From contig JBEBRW010000025.1 in the NCBI GenBank assembly GCA_040394635.1, forward strand, positions 1 through 64,000: 64,000 nt of DNA, read 5' to 3'. The translations under genes were made by a program, and so were the position numbers. This stretch comes from UBA5239 sp040394635 (GTDB lineage Bacteria; Verrucomicrobiota; Lentisphaeria; Victivallales; Victivallaceae). Below are positions 7,613 through 16,321 of the stretch, in pieces; the stretch's first letter is position 1, and each line of letters opens with the position of its first letter. The notes beneath the pieces were generated by a model that was not told where the DNA came from, did no database searches, and saw only the letters and a program-made list of their open reading frames with translations.

Positions 7613-8966
7613 ACGTAAGTATGCTGCGGCTTCGTTCCGGGACCCCGCAGGAAGAGTGTTCGATGAAGGCGATGATTATTTCCGGAGCGTGACGCCGTAC
7701 GGATTGGCGGACTATAATCATTTTGCCGATTCCGGGCTGGCGCGGAAGCTGATGGCAAAGAATCTGATTACCGGCTTCGAGCTTCACGGCAGGAACGGGG
7801 ATGACCTGATCCTGAAGTTGGAGCCGCTGCCGGTTTTGATCTATCCTTATGAATGGTGTTTCGGCCAACTGCGGGATGCGGCGCTGCTGACACTGGATAT
7901 CAACCTCGAGGCGCTGGAGCACGGGATGATCCTGAAGGACGCTACCGCGTTCAACGTCTCATGGCGGAACGGGCGTCCGGTATTTATTGATCACGGGTCG
8001 TTTACCGTTTACCGGGAAAATGAGCCGTGGCTGGCCTACCGGCAGTTCGTCATGAATTTCCTGGGGCCATTGCTGCTGATGAAATACCGGGATGTCCAAT
8101 TTCTGCAATATCTGCGCAACGATCTCTCCGGGGTGCCGGTTTGTTATGTGTCGCGGCTGCTGCCGAGGCGGACCTTTTTGAAACTTAATCCATTGATCCA
8201 TATTCATCTGCATGCGTATTTCGACCGGGCCCATTCGGACAGCCATGGCGAGTCGAAGGCGGCTTCGGCGCAACTGCCGCGCCGCAAACTGGTCAATATT
8301 CTCCGGACCCTGCGCGAGTATATCGCCGGGCTGTCGCTGCCGTACCGCAGCAGCGAATGGGGGGATTACTACAACGATACCAATTACAGTGCCGAGGCGT
8401 TTGAGTTCAAGCACCGGATCGTGGATGATTTCTGTGCCCGGATCAAGCCGGGGCGGGTTGTGGACCTGGGGGCGAATAACGGCGAATTCTCCCGGATTGC
8501 GGCGCGTCACGCCCGGGATGTGATTGCGGTCGACATCGATCCGGTGGCCATCGACCAGCTTTATGGTTCTTTCAAAAAGCAGGAAGTGAATATTTACCCG
8601 ATGCTGCAGGACCTGAACAATCCTTCGCCCGGGGTCGGTATCCTCAATGCGGAGCGCGATTCATTTTTCGAACGGATTAATGGTGAAATCGTGCTGGGGC
8701 TGGCACTGATTCATCATTTGCGGATCGGCAGCAACTGGACGCTGGAGCATATCGTGAACCTGTTTTCCGGCATTGCCCCGAACGCCGTGGTTGAGTTTGT
8801 GCCGAAGAGCGACAGTCAGGTGCAGCGGCTGCTGAAATCCCGCAAAGATATTTGCGACGACTGGACCCTCGAGGCCGTAGAAAAAGCGTTCCTGCAGCGC
8901 TATCGGAATTGTAGAATTGAACCGATTTCCGGATCGGAACGCAGTATTTTGATTTTGACAAGGTAA
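7605..8966 (+). CDS. Class I SAM-dependent methyltransferase with a kinase-like N-terminal domain
   Basis: The 453-residue protein has two parts. The C-terminal part is a Rossmann methyltransferase: VVDLGANNG at 285-293 (SAM loop), then DVIAVDIDPVAIDQLY, and LGLALIHHLRI at the motif IV position. The N-terminal part contains LKDATAFN at 110-117 and PVFIDHGSF at 125-133. This K-D-x4-N then F-I-D pattern resembles the catalytic loop and metal-binding Asp of aminoglycoside/protein-kinase-like folds. Proteins of this architecture are often annotated as NoeA-like nodulation methyltransferases. Substrate unknown. It overlaps the tiny gene upstream by 8 bases and is 3 bases from the membrane enzyme downstream, so the three probably act together, perhaps on a surface glycan or lipid. 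Confidence 0.8.
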   Translation: MNERKYAAASFRDPAGRVFDEGDDYFRSVTPYGLADYNHFADSGLARKLMAKNLITGFELHGRNGDDLILKLEPLPVLIYPYEWCFGQLRDAALLTLDINLEALEHGMILKDATAFNVSWRNGRPVFIDHGSFTVYRENEPWLAYRQFVMNFLGPLLLMKYRDVQFLQYLRNDLSGVPVCYVSRLLPRRTFLKLNPLIHIHLHAYFDRAHSDSHGESKAASAQLPRRKLVNILRTLREYIAGLSLPYRSSEWGDYYNDTNYSAEAFEFKHRIVDDFCARIKPGRVVDLGANNGEFSRIAARHARDVIAVDIDPVAIDQLYGSFKKQEVNIYPMLQDLNNPSPGVGILNAERDSFFERINGEIVLGLALIHHLRIGSNWTLEHIVNLFSGIAPNAVVEFVPKSDSQVQRLLKSRKDICDDWTLEAVEKAFLQRYRNCRIEPISGSERSILILTR

Positions 8967-8969
8967 ATA

Positions 8970-11240
8970 ATGAAATTTGAAACCGAAACCCGGCGCAAGA
9001 TCGGCACCGCCGCCCTGTGCGCCCTGGCGTTAGCTTTATCGCTGGCTGCTCCGCTGTCCAATATTTATTTCAACAATTATTCCGAATTGACCCTGCCGGT
9101 GGGAAGGTTCTGCGGTTATACCGGGATGATCATTGTGGCCTGTTTCGTGGTTTTTCTGGGAATACAGCTTCTGTTTATAAGACGTCGCTTTTTCCCGCTG
9201 GTCAACCTTCTTCTGCTTGGGTTGTGCCTGTCGATATTTGTGCAGAGTTATATGCTGGCACAGTATTTCGCCGGGGTTGCCAGGGGGGATAACAGGCTGA
9301 TATATCTGGCTTTTCTGACATTGAACGTAATCTTTCTGTTGCTGCCGCCGGCTTTTCTTTTCGCATTGCATAAACACAGTATGAAATATCTCTGGAAAAT
9401 TGCGGTGATTATCATTTGCGGGCAGGGCGGCGCTTTGATTTTCAGCCTTGCGTCTTATCAGACGGATCAGCTTGACTTCAGGGAGTATACCATCAGCGAA
9501 GAAAATAAATTCATTTTTGCCAGAGAGGACAATGTGATTGTGCTGGTGGTGGATTGCTTGAGCGAATACCGCTTCAAGGAAGCGTGGCAGGCATATCCGG
9601 ACATTCATGAAATATTCAGGGATTTTGTCTGCTTTGACCGGATGACAAGCCCGATGGCATTCACAATGTATGCCGTACCGGCACTGCTCACCGGCCGCCT
9701 GTACGATGATTCCGAGGTCCATGACCAGTATCTTCTTGAAGCCTGTTATGCCGAGAATTCGCTGTTGATGAAATTCCGGAAGCACGGATACCGGGTGGAA
9801 GCTTATCCTTTTATGGTAAAAACCGTTTTCCTGAGCCCGGACTTTCTGGACAATTCGATCCAACGGACCAGCCACCGGCGTTCGATTGATATTCTGTTGG
9901 AACGGTGGATTGGCAGGCTATTGCCTTTGAGACTGGATTTTGACAGTTCCCAGGGGGAGTATCAGTTCATTACCCCCGGTCATGAGGGCGAGGAAAATGA
10001 AGATATCAGATTTTATCGGAACATGCGCCGGGAAATGGCGCTCGGTGATTTTGATAAGTGCTTCAAATACCTGCATTTGCATGGCGTTCATCAGCCTCTG
10101 GAGTACGATGAAACCGTATCTCTGAACCCGGATACGGACTTAATGCGGCAACTGCGCGGCAGTTTGAAGATCATCCGGGAATTTATACAGAAACTCAAGG
10201 ACCTGGGAATTTACGACAGTGCGACAATTGTCATAACCGGGGATCACACCGAAGAGTATACCCCGGAAATCGTAACGTTTATCAAACCGCCAAATCACAA
10301 ACAGGAGCGGATGACTATCAATTCCGTATCTGCCGTCATTACAGATATATGTCCGACGGTTCTGGCCGAAAAGAACTTGGCGGCCCCTTCTGCGTCGCTT
10401 TTCAGCCGGCCGGAAATCGCCGGCTCCATGAAGACCCGTGTTGACTACGGCAAAATCGGGTATGATCTTGAGGATTGGCAGGAAAAGACGCTTCCCGGCT
10501 TTGATGAGAAACCGTTGTTGTTGAGTAACACCAAAGGGTATATTCGGGATAACCGGCTTTCATTTGACTTCACGCTGTTCGAAGCCGGTACTTCAGTCGG
10601 TGTGGTGTTGGAAAATACCGCAAATAACGCTTATTGGAGCTCCGGAACCGTAGTCCTTGCGAACAAAGCAGGAAGACAAAACATATTGAGCAGTCCATTG
10701 CCCCCTTGTCCCGATGGGCATTATATCGCATATCTGGTGGTTTACAAGCAGGACAAAATCGAGAGCAGGTGGCTGCTCGGGAATTCACTCAAGATTGAAA
10801 ACGGCGTCGTCGTCATGGTGAAGGAATTGTCTGCTCCGGTACGGAGCCGTCCGTTTGAAGTCGGGGAGACGGTCCGGTTCGGAGCATTGGAGGCATTGCC
10901 GCAGGTCAAACTATCCGAGGATTGCAGATTAGGTATTGATTCATTGATTGTCACGCCTGAATCGACCATAACGCTCTTTTTGCCGGGGCATAAAAACAAA
11001 CTGGCGCTTTCGCTGCATGGAGAAAGTCCGTTCATGAAAAAGACGACCCTCCATTTTTATGACGGTGAAAAAGAGCTTGGCAAAATTACCTTGCCTCCCG
11101 GCAGTAAAATCGAAACCGATATCACCATCCCCGCCGGGACAAAAACGCTGAAGTTGAAATTTTCCACTACGCTGGACAAAACGCAGTTCCCCAGGCAGGC
11201 GATTCGCCTGAAATCGCTGCAGCTGAAAGAAAAACAATGA
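8970..11240 (+). CDS. Membrane-anchored alkaline-phosphatase-superfamily enzyme (LtaS/EptA-like)
   Basis: The 756-residue protein has five or so membrane helices in the first 165 residues, then a soluble sulfatase/phosphoethanolamine-transferase-like domain. Metal-site features are VLVVDCLSE (Asp near 195) and TIVITGDHTEEY. The stretch RMTSPMAFTMYAVPALLTG (about 225-243) matches the place of the Thr nucleophile in LtaS and EptA enzymes; the Cys-x-Pro-x-Arg motif of true sulfatases is absent. The last 220 residues form a beta-rich extension I cannot assign. It likely transfers a phospho-alcohol group to an envelope polymer outside the inner membrane. It starts 3 bases after the methyltransferase and ends next to a convergent gene. 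Confidence 0.78.
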   Translation: MKFETETRRKIGTAALCALALALSLAAPLSNIYFNNYSELTLPVGRFCGYTGMIIVACFVVFLGIQLLFIRRRFFPLVNLLLLGLCLSIFVQSYMLAQYFAGVARGDNRLIYLAFLTLNVIFLLLPPAFLFALHKHSMKYLWKIAVIIICGQGGALIFSLASYQTDQLDFREYTISEENKFIFAREDNVIVLVVDCLSEYRFKEAWQAYPDIHEIFRDFVCFDRMTSPMAFTMYAVPALLTGRLYDDSEVHDQYLLEACYAENSLLMKFRKHGYRVEAYPFMVKTVFLSPDFLDNSIQRTSHRRSIDILLERWIGRLLPLRLDFDSSQGEYQFITPGHEGEENEDIRFYRNMRREMALGDFDKCFKYLHLHGVHQPLEYDETVSLNPDTDLMRQLRGSLKIIREFIQKLKDLGIYDSATIVITGDHTEEYTPEIVTFIKPPNHKQERMTINSVSAVITDICPTVLAEKNLAAPSASLFSRPEIAGSMKTRVDYGKIGYDLEDWQEKTLPGFDEKPLLLSNTKGYIRDNRLSFDFTLFEAGTSVGVVLENTANNAYWSSGTVVLANKAGRQNILSSPLPPCPDGHYIAYLVVYKQDKIESRWLLGNSLKIENGVVVMVKELSAPVRSRPFEVGETVRFGALEALPQVKLSEDCRLGIDSLIVTPESTITLFLPGHKNKLALSLHGESPFMKKTTLHFYDGEKELGKITLPPGSKIETDITIPAGTKTLKLKFSTTLDKTQFPRQAIRLKSLQLKEKQ

Positions 11241-13136
11241 TCATGGCTCGAGCTTAACCGGGTGTTTCAGAATTTCATTCAAAGCTTCCCGGTTGCGTTT
11301 TTTCAATTCTTCCACGGCGAGAGCTTCTGAACGGGTGAAATTGGTCGGATTTTCATTTTCTTTCCAGAGGATATGACCTTCCTGCCGGATGTAGTGTTTT
11401 TGCTCGGCTCTCAGCAGCGGGCGCAGGATTCCACCGGTAAAAAGCAGTAGCACCACCAGCGCCGGTATCAGATTGCCCAACCCGAGATTGAACGGCAATT
11501 TTGAACCATTGGCTTTGCGGTAATGGCGGCGCAGGAGGCGCAGGTAGTAACAGATGCTCCAGAGCGGCATGAGCAACAGCAGATACACGTATTGGATGAT
11601 CAGACGGATGTTATTCACTTGCAGCGAGTAATCGCGCCCGCTGATAACGTCGATACGGGTAATCAGCAGGAATATCAGCAATGGGCAAATGATTCCCCAG
11701 AGCAGATATTTCGCGGATTCCTTTCCGCTGAGCAGGATGATGTAACAGTTCTTTCGGCGGAACACGAGCCACATGAATAGCACGAACAGAATGAGCAACG
11801 TGGCGGCTGTGCCGGCAATAGCGAGGACGGTGGCATCGACCAGATTATAGCTGACCTTCAGCTCCGGACGAAGATCTTCTCCGGTAATCGGTGCTCCGAA
11901 CATAGGAGTGAAGAGAGAGGTCAGGATTCCTGCTCTTTCCACCAGCATCTTACGGTTATTCTCTGAATATTTGTCGAGCGACGCTTTGAAGTCTAACCGG
12001 GGCTGTTTCATTATCGCCAGTTGCTGTTCCGCTTCCTGGGCCAGGTCGGGCCGGTTGAGGCTGTTGTAGATTTCCGGCAGTATTTTTCCCATATCGGAGG
12101 CATACCCGGAAATCTTCAGGACTTCCACCAGCGTGCAGGCATTTTCATTCACTTGCTTCCCTAATGTTTTGTAACCGTTCAGGAAGAGATCGGCGGAGGC
12201 GGGGTCATTGGCCCGGGCGCGCTGATTGCCGTAATACGCCATCAGATATGGCAACTTGGAGATAGGCTGCAGACTATGGATAAACATACCGGCCGATATG
12301 CTGAATTCCTGAATGACATCAATAAGATCTTTATCCGGTTTGTAAGGGCCGAGTTTCAGTTGCAGAATTTCAGCGAAATAGGTTTTCAGGTACTTTTGGG
12401 TGAGCCCGCGTTTTACTTCGGCCATGCCGCGTTCAAAGGCTTCCGGATTCAGTATTTGGATCGTCGGAGGCTGTTTGGTACCGTTTGATTGAACTTTTAC
12501 GGCGTCGGACAGCTCAATATCGGCAAGCAAATACGAGAAACAGGCGTTATCCGGTTCAAGTTCCCGGGCCCGTTTCAGTTCCAGAGTCAGATAAGCTCTC
12601 TTTTCCGGGTCATTTTTCCAGTCTTTCCTGGCATAGAAAGACAACAGATAGTTAATGCGATATACAGGATCATCGATATGTTCCTCATATGTTTTTTTAG
12701 CTTTGTCCGGGGGGAATTCCACATCCCTGATATCCTGTCTGCCGCGTTTCGAAAAGGAGACGAAAGATGTCAGAAACGAACTGCTGAGTGCCGGATTCAG
12801 GTTGCTCACGACAACAAGAGAGCGGACGTCAATTGTCAGCAGGAAAGCGATAAGCAGCGCCGGAATCAGCAGCACTTTGATCGCCAGCCGTATCCGCGCC
12901 CGGCGCTTCAAACGGAAAAAGTTGGCGAATAATAGTTTCTGCCCGATTACTTCAGGATCGCCGAAAGCCTGCACAGCGTGTTTTTCCGCCTCTTCCTGTG
13001 ATTCGCCTTTGCTCAAAAATTCTTCAGTACCCGCATCCAGATGGCTTTCCAGCTCCAGCGCCACTTTCCGCTGAAGTTCGGTATCATCTTTCAGTGGTTT
13101 GGTGCATTGTTTTATGATGGCCTCAAATGGGTTCAT
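11241..13136 (-). CDS. Membrane protein with HAAS-type N-terminal signalling domain, PadR partner
   Basis: The 631-residue protein begins with a short helical domain (MNPFEAIIKQCTKPLKDDTE, then LELESHLDAGTEEFLSKGES and AVQAFGDPEVIG) typical of HAAS/permease-prefix domains that accompany PadR regulators. A membrane helix follows near residues 85-105. Then comes a long extracytoplasmic alpha-helical region, possibly TPR-like, to about residue 440, and four to five helices near the C-terminus. ATG 13136 is chosen because ACGGAGGT precedes it. The PadR gene ends 11 bases upstream, forming a two-gene operon. Function is unknown; the layout suggests a PadR-regulated envelope sensor or stress protein. 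Confidence 0.75.
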   Translation of the reverse strand: MNPFEAIIKQCTKPLKDDTELQRKVALELESHLDAGTEEFLSKGESQEEAEKHAVQAFGDPEVIGQKLLFANFFRLKRRARIRLAIKVLLIPALLIAFLLTIDVRSLVVVSNLNPALSSSFLTSFVSFSKRGRQDIRDVEFPPDKAKKTYEEHIDDPVYRINYLLSFYARKDWKNDPEKRAYLTLELKRARELEPDNACFSYLLADIELSDAVKVQSNGTKQPPTIQILNPEAFERGMAEVKRGLTQKYLKTYFAEILQLKLGPYKPDKDLIDVIQEFSISAGMFIHSLQPISKLPYLMAYYGNQRARANDPASADLFLNGYKTLGKQVNENACTLVEVLKISGYASDMGKILPEIYNSLNRPDLAQEAEQQLAIMKQPRLDFKASLDKYSENNRKMLVERAGILTSLFTPMFGAPITGEDLRPELKVSYNLVDATVLAIAGTAATLLILFVLFMWLVFRRKNCYIILLSGKESAKYLLWGIICPLLIFLLITRIDVISGRDYSLQVNNIRLIIQYVYLLLLMPLWSICYYLRLLRRHYRKANGSKLPFNLGLGNLIPALVVLLLFTGGILRPLLRAEQKHYIRQEGHILWKENENPTNFTRSEALAVEELKKRNREALNEILKHPVKLEP

Positions 13137-13147
13137 ATGTACCTCCG

Positions 13148-13477
13148 TCAGATTGCGCCGAACAGCAGTGCATGCACACAATGAAGATAGTCGCTTACCT
13201 CTTTGCTTTGCTTGACCGTGGCGGCGGTACCGGCTTTGGTCAGGACATAATATTTGCGCGGCTTCTTTTCATCCGTCCGCCAGTCTCCCGCAATCAACCC
13301 GCGTTCCTCGAGGGCATGGAGACAGGGATACAGCGTTCCCTCCTGCCACTGGAAAGCTCCCCCGGTTTTTTCATTCACCAGCTTGATGATCTCATAGCCA
13401 TACATGCTTCTTTCGGAGAGCAGGCGCAAAATAATCGCTTCGGTAATACTGTTATTTAAGTCTTTTTTCTTAGCCAT
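13148..13477 (-). CDS. PadR family transcription regulator
   Basis: The 109-residue protein is a PadR winged-helix repressor. Conserved segments are TEAIILRLLSERSMYGYEII and, after a short gap, GAFQWQEGTLYPCLHALEERG followed by the wing KPRKYYVLTKAG. Such proteins repress their own operon until a ligand or membrane partner interferes. It is the first gene of the operon with the HAAS-domain membrane protein. A strong AAGGAG site precedes the start and a near-consensus promoter lies just upstream. Confidence 0.93.
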   Translation of the reverse strand: MAKKKDLNNSITEAIILRLLSERSMYGYEIIKLVNEKTGGAFQWQEGTLYPCLHALEERGLIAGDWRTDEKKPRKYYVLTKAGTAATVKQSKEVSDYLHCVHALLFGAI

Positions 13478-13501
13478 ACTGAAATCTCCTTGCTTTTTAT
13501 T

Positions 13502-13530
13502 ATTATACCTTTTAAATCAATGTATGTCAA
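13502..13530 (-). promoter_or_regulatory. Consensus sigma-70 promoter of the padR operon
   Basis: On the minus strand TTGACA (13525-13530) and TATAAT (13502-13507) are both perfect and 17 bases apart. The start codon of the PadR gene is about 25 bases downstream of the -10. Confidence 0.8.
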
Positions 13531-13552
13531 TATTCAAAGTATAAAAAAGAGC

Positions 13553-13593
13553 AAAAAAAATAATCAGGGCGGATAAAAATCCATCCCTGATTA
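13553..13593 (-). terminator. Terminator downstream of leuD
   Basis: Bases 13561-13569 and 13585-13593 form a perfect 9-bp stem, extended inside by GGAT/ATCC around an AAAA loop. Reading the minus strand, the hairpin is followed by eight T residues, as expected for termination of leuCD. Confidence 0.85.
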
Positions 13594-13712
13594 CATTCCT
13601 GCCATCCTGCTCAATGTTGAAAAATCAGTTTCGCAACTTTCCAGCCTTGCTCCCGGCCGGGCAGCCAGCACCCGGCGGCAGGTTATTGCTTTCTTCTCTC
13701 TTAACTCTTAAC

Positions 13713-14237
13713 TCAATACTTCTGGTCCGCGTAGTCCACCCAGCCGCCGGCCTTGACCAGTTCCAGGTCGAATTTATTGATTTCGAACGCGTACGTCTTG
13801 GTCTTGCCGCTGCCGGTGAGGGTCAGCGTGAGCTTGTCGAGATCGGTGACGCAATCGGTTTCCTTGCCGCCGAATTCAGCGAAGATTTCCGCAATCTGCG
13901 CCGCGGGCAGCGCAATTGCCAGCATTCCGCAGTTGAACATGTTCTGACGGAAAATGCGTGCAAAACCTTCCGCGATCACCATGTTGATGCCGTTCACTTC
14001 CAGCACCCACGGGGCGTGCTCGCGCGACGAACCGCAGCCGAAATTGGCGTGGGTCACTACCACACTCTTGCCGGCGATGTCGCTTTTCGGATTGAAGCCG
14101 GGCAGCGTCAGGTCCTCGAGGCAATAGGGTTTCAGCGCTTCCTTGGAGGCCTCGGTCAGGTACTTGGCCGGAATGATCTCGTCGGTATTGATGTCGGAAC
14201 GATCCAGAAACAGGATTTTGCCGTTAAAGTTTTTCAT
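13713..14237 (-). CDS. leuD: 3-isopropylmalate dehydratase small subunit
   Basis: LeuD forms the swivelling domain of isopropylmalate isomerase, which converts 2-isopropylmalate to 3-isopropylmalate in leucine synthesis. The 174-residue protein shows DRSDINTDEIIPAKYL near the start and HANFGCGSSREHAPW, the conserved substrate loop. The shorter length, compared with about 200 residues in enterobacteria, fits the archaeal-type/LeuD2 group. It starts 18 bases after leuC and is followed by a strong terminator. A related homoaconitase or citramalate-pathway enzyme has the same fold, so the exact substrate is likely but not certain. Confidence 0.9.
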   Translation of the reverse strand: MKNFNGKILFLDRSDINTDEIIPAKYLTEASKEALKPYCLEDLTLPGFNPKSDIAGKSVVVTHANFGCGSSREHAPWVLEVNGINMVIAEGFARIFRQNMFNCGMLAIALPAAQIAEIFAEFGGKETDCVTDLDKLTLTLTGSGKTKTYAFEINKFDLELVKAGGWVDYADQKY

Positions 14238-14255
14238 ATTCGCGAAACTCCCACG

Positions 14256-15542
14256 TTATGCTTTGTACAGCGGTGAATTGGTGATGACGCCGGCAATGGC
14301 GGTGGCGGCGGCGGTGGCCGGGCTCATCAGGTGGACCATGCCGCCTTTGCCCATGCGGCCGTTGAAGTTACGGTTGGTGGTCGAGGCGCAGACTTCGCCG
14401 TTGGCCAGAACCCCGTTGCTCATGCCCAGACAGGCGCCGCAGGTCGGATTGGTCACGCAGAAACCGGCGTCCATGAAGATTTTGATAATGCCTTCTTCCA
14501 GCGCTTCCGAGAAGATTTTCGGCGTGGCCGGGGAGACGATCGCGCGCAGCTTCGGGCTGATTTTCTTGCCCTTCAGGATTTCCGCGGCGATCCGCAGGTC
14601 CTCGAGGCGGCCGTTGGTACAGGAGCCGATGTAGACCTGGTCGACCGGGGTGCCGGTCATTTCGGCCACGGTTTTCACCTGGTCCGGCTTGTAGCCGAAG
14701 GTGACCATCGGTTCCAGCTTGCCCGCATCGAATTCAATCACTTTCAGGTAGTCGGCATCGGCGTCCGGCAGCCATTTGGCGTATTCCTGCATGGCCGCTT
14801 CTTTGGAGGCGAAATCGTCCTTGATGAAGGGCCACAGGTATTCGACTGTGACCATGTCCGGGTAGCAGATGCCGCAGGTGCCGCCGGCTTCGATCGCCAT
14901 GTTGCACAGCGTCATGCGCGAATCCATGGTCATGGCGGCCACGACCGGGCCGGTGAACTCGATCACCTTGTCGGTGGCGCCGTTCACGGTCAGCATTTTG
15001 ATCACGGCCAGGATCACGTCCTTGGCGTAAACGCCCGGCTTCAGCGCGCCGGTGATGTTGATTTTGATGGTTTCCGGGTCGCGCATGGTACATACGCCCT
15101 TCAGGATGCCGACTTCCAGGTCGGTGGTTCCGATGCCCGCGGCGAACGCGCCGAACGCGCCGTGGGTACACGTATGCGAGTCACCCATGATGACCGTGAA
15201 GCCCGGGCGGACAAAGCCTTTTTCCGGGAAAATCGCATGGCATACGCCGTTCTCGCCGATGTCGAAGAAATCCTTGATGTTGTTGCGGTGCGCCCAGTCG
15301 CGCAGCGTCTTGCCCTGTTCGGCGGTTTTGGAGTCCTTGGCAGGGGTCACGTGGTCGATCACGACCTTGATCTTGGTATTGTCGAAAACGCGGTCCTTGC
15401 CGCGGGCCACAAGGTCGTTAATCGCGATCGGCGTGGTGATTTCGTGGCAGAACACGCGGTCCAGGGTCAGGATGGACACGCCCTCCACCGGTGAATCGAT
15501 CCGGTGTGCGTCGAATATCTTTTGTGCAGTTGTTTTTCCCAT
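14256..15542 (-). CDS. leuC: 3-isopropylmalate dehydratase large subunit
   Basis: LeuC carries the [4Fe-4S] cluster of isopropylmalate isomerase. The 428-residue length matches the HacA/LeuC2-type large subunit rather than the 466-residue enterobacterial form. Cluster and active-site segments are visible: GDSHTCTHGAFGAF, YIGSCTNGRLEDLRIAA and NPTCGACLGMSNG, giving the three cluster cysteines. The start at 15542 has AGGA upstream and precedes a signature N-terminus (MGKTTAQKIFDAH). It is the first gene of leuCD. The rest of the leucine pathway is not in the window. The divergent XRE-cupin gene could regulate it, but that is only positional inference. Confidence 0.93.
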   Translation of the reverse strand: MGKTTAQKIFDAHRIDSPVEGVSILTLDRVFCHEITTPIAINDLVARGKDRVFDNTKIKVVIDHVTPAKDSKTAEQGKTLRDWAHRNNIKDFFDIGENGVCHAIFPEKGFVRPGFTVIMGDSHTCTHGAFGAFAAGIGTTDLEVGILKGVCTMRDPETIKINITGALKPGVYAKDVILAVIKMLTVNGATDKVIEFTGPVVAAMTMDSRMTLCNMAIEAGGTCGICYPDMVTVEYLWPFIKDDFASKEAAMQEYAKWLPDADADYLKVIEFDAGKLEPMVTFGYKPDQVKTVAEMTGTPVDQVYIGSCTNGRLEDLRIAAEILKGKKISPKLRAIVSPATPKIFSEALEEGIIKIFMDAGFCVTNPTCGACLGMSNGVLANGEVCASTTNRNFNGRMGKGGMVHLMSPATAAATAIAGVITNSPLYKA

Positions 15543-15656
15543 AATCCAAATTCCTGTTTTAATGGTTACGCCTATAATATAATGCCGAAACGGAAAAATT
15601 CAATATTTTTATCAAAGTTAATTATATTTAACGAAAACCGGTGTTATATTATAATC

Positions 15657-16217
15657 ATGAATGATACGAAAATAGGACGCAAAATCGCTGAATACCGGCA
15701 GGAACACAACCTGTCGATCAAGGAATTTTCGGAAAAATCCGGGATCAGCACCGCCTTGATCAGCCAACTGGAACGCGGGATCGGCAACCCCAGTTTAAGT
15801 ATATTGAAGGCGATCGCGGCGGCGCTGGGCGTGGCGCTGCCGTCGCTGTTTGTCGAGGACATCGACAACGCCTCGCTGGTCCGCCGCAAAAACGAACAGG
15901 AAAAGATCCAGAACCCCAACGAAAAAAACGCCATTTACTTCGCCCTGACCCCCGGCCCGCTCAAGTCCAACGTCGAGCTCCTGATGATGACGCTCAAGCC
16001 GCACAGCGAGAGCAATACCGCCGGTTTCTCGCAGCACTTCGAGGAGGAAATCGCCTATATCGTGGAGGGCGAGGCGATCATGGCATTTGAGAACGAACAG
16101 TTCACGCTGACGCCGGAGGACACGATCCGTATCCTGCCCTCGCGCAAGCACAAGCTCATCAACGCCACCGACGATCCGATCCGCGTCCTCTTCATCAAAA
16201 GCAAGGTCAGCTACTGA
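15657..16217 (+). CDS. XRE family regulator with C-terminal cupin domain
   Basis: The 186-residue protein has an N-terminal helix-turn-helix (IAEYRQEHNLSIKEFSEKSG, then STALISQLERGIGNPSLSIL) and a C-terminal cupin (about residues 105-185: ELLMMTLKPHSESN, EEEIAYIVEGEAIMAFENEQ, EDTIRILPSRKHKLINATD). This architecture is common in regulators of amino-acid, polyamine or sugar metabolism that sense a small ligand. ATG 15657 gives the classic family N-terminus; an upstream frame extension has no ribosome site. It is divergent from leuC with about 115 bases between. Confidence 0.9.
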   Translation: MNDTKIGRKIAEYRQEHNLSIKEFSEKSGISTALISQLERGIGNPSLSILKAIAAALGVALPSLFVEDIDNASLVRRKNEQEKIQNPNEKNAIYFALTPGPLKSNVELLMMTLKPHSESNTAGFSQHFEEEIAYIVEGEAIMAFENEQFTLTPEDTIRILPSRKHKLINATDDPIRVLFIKSKVSY

Positions 16218-16321
16218 TCCATTGGGCCATTAAAAAGAATTTTTTTCTGTCGGTTCGTGGAAATATTCTATTATCTGATTATATTATTCTCCAAACCGAG
16301 GAATATTTAAGGGGAAACGTT

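Noticed and set aside
8970..11240. Sulfatase
   Set aside because: The Cys/Ser-x-Pro-x-Arg formylglycine motif is missing; Thr in the equivalent segment and the membrane anchor fit LtaS/EptA-like enzymes better.
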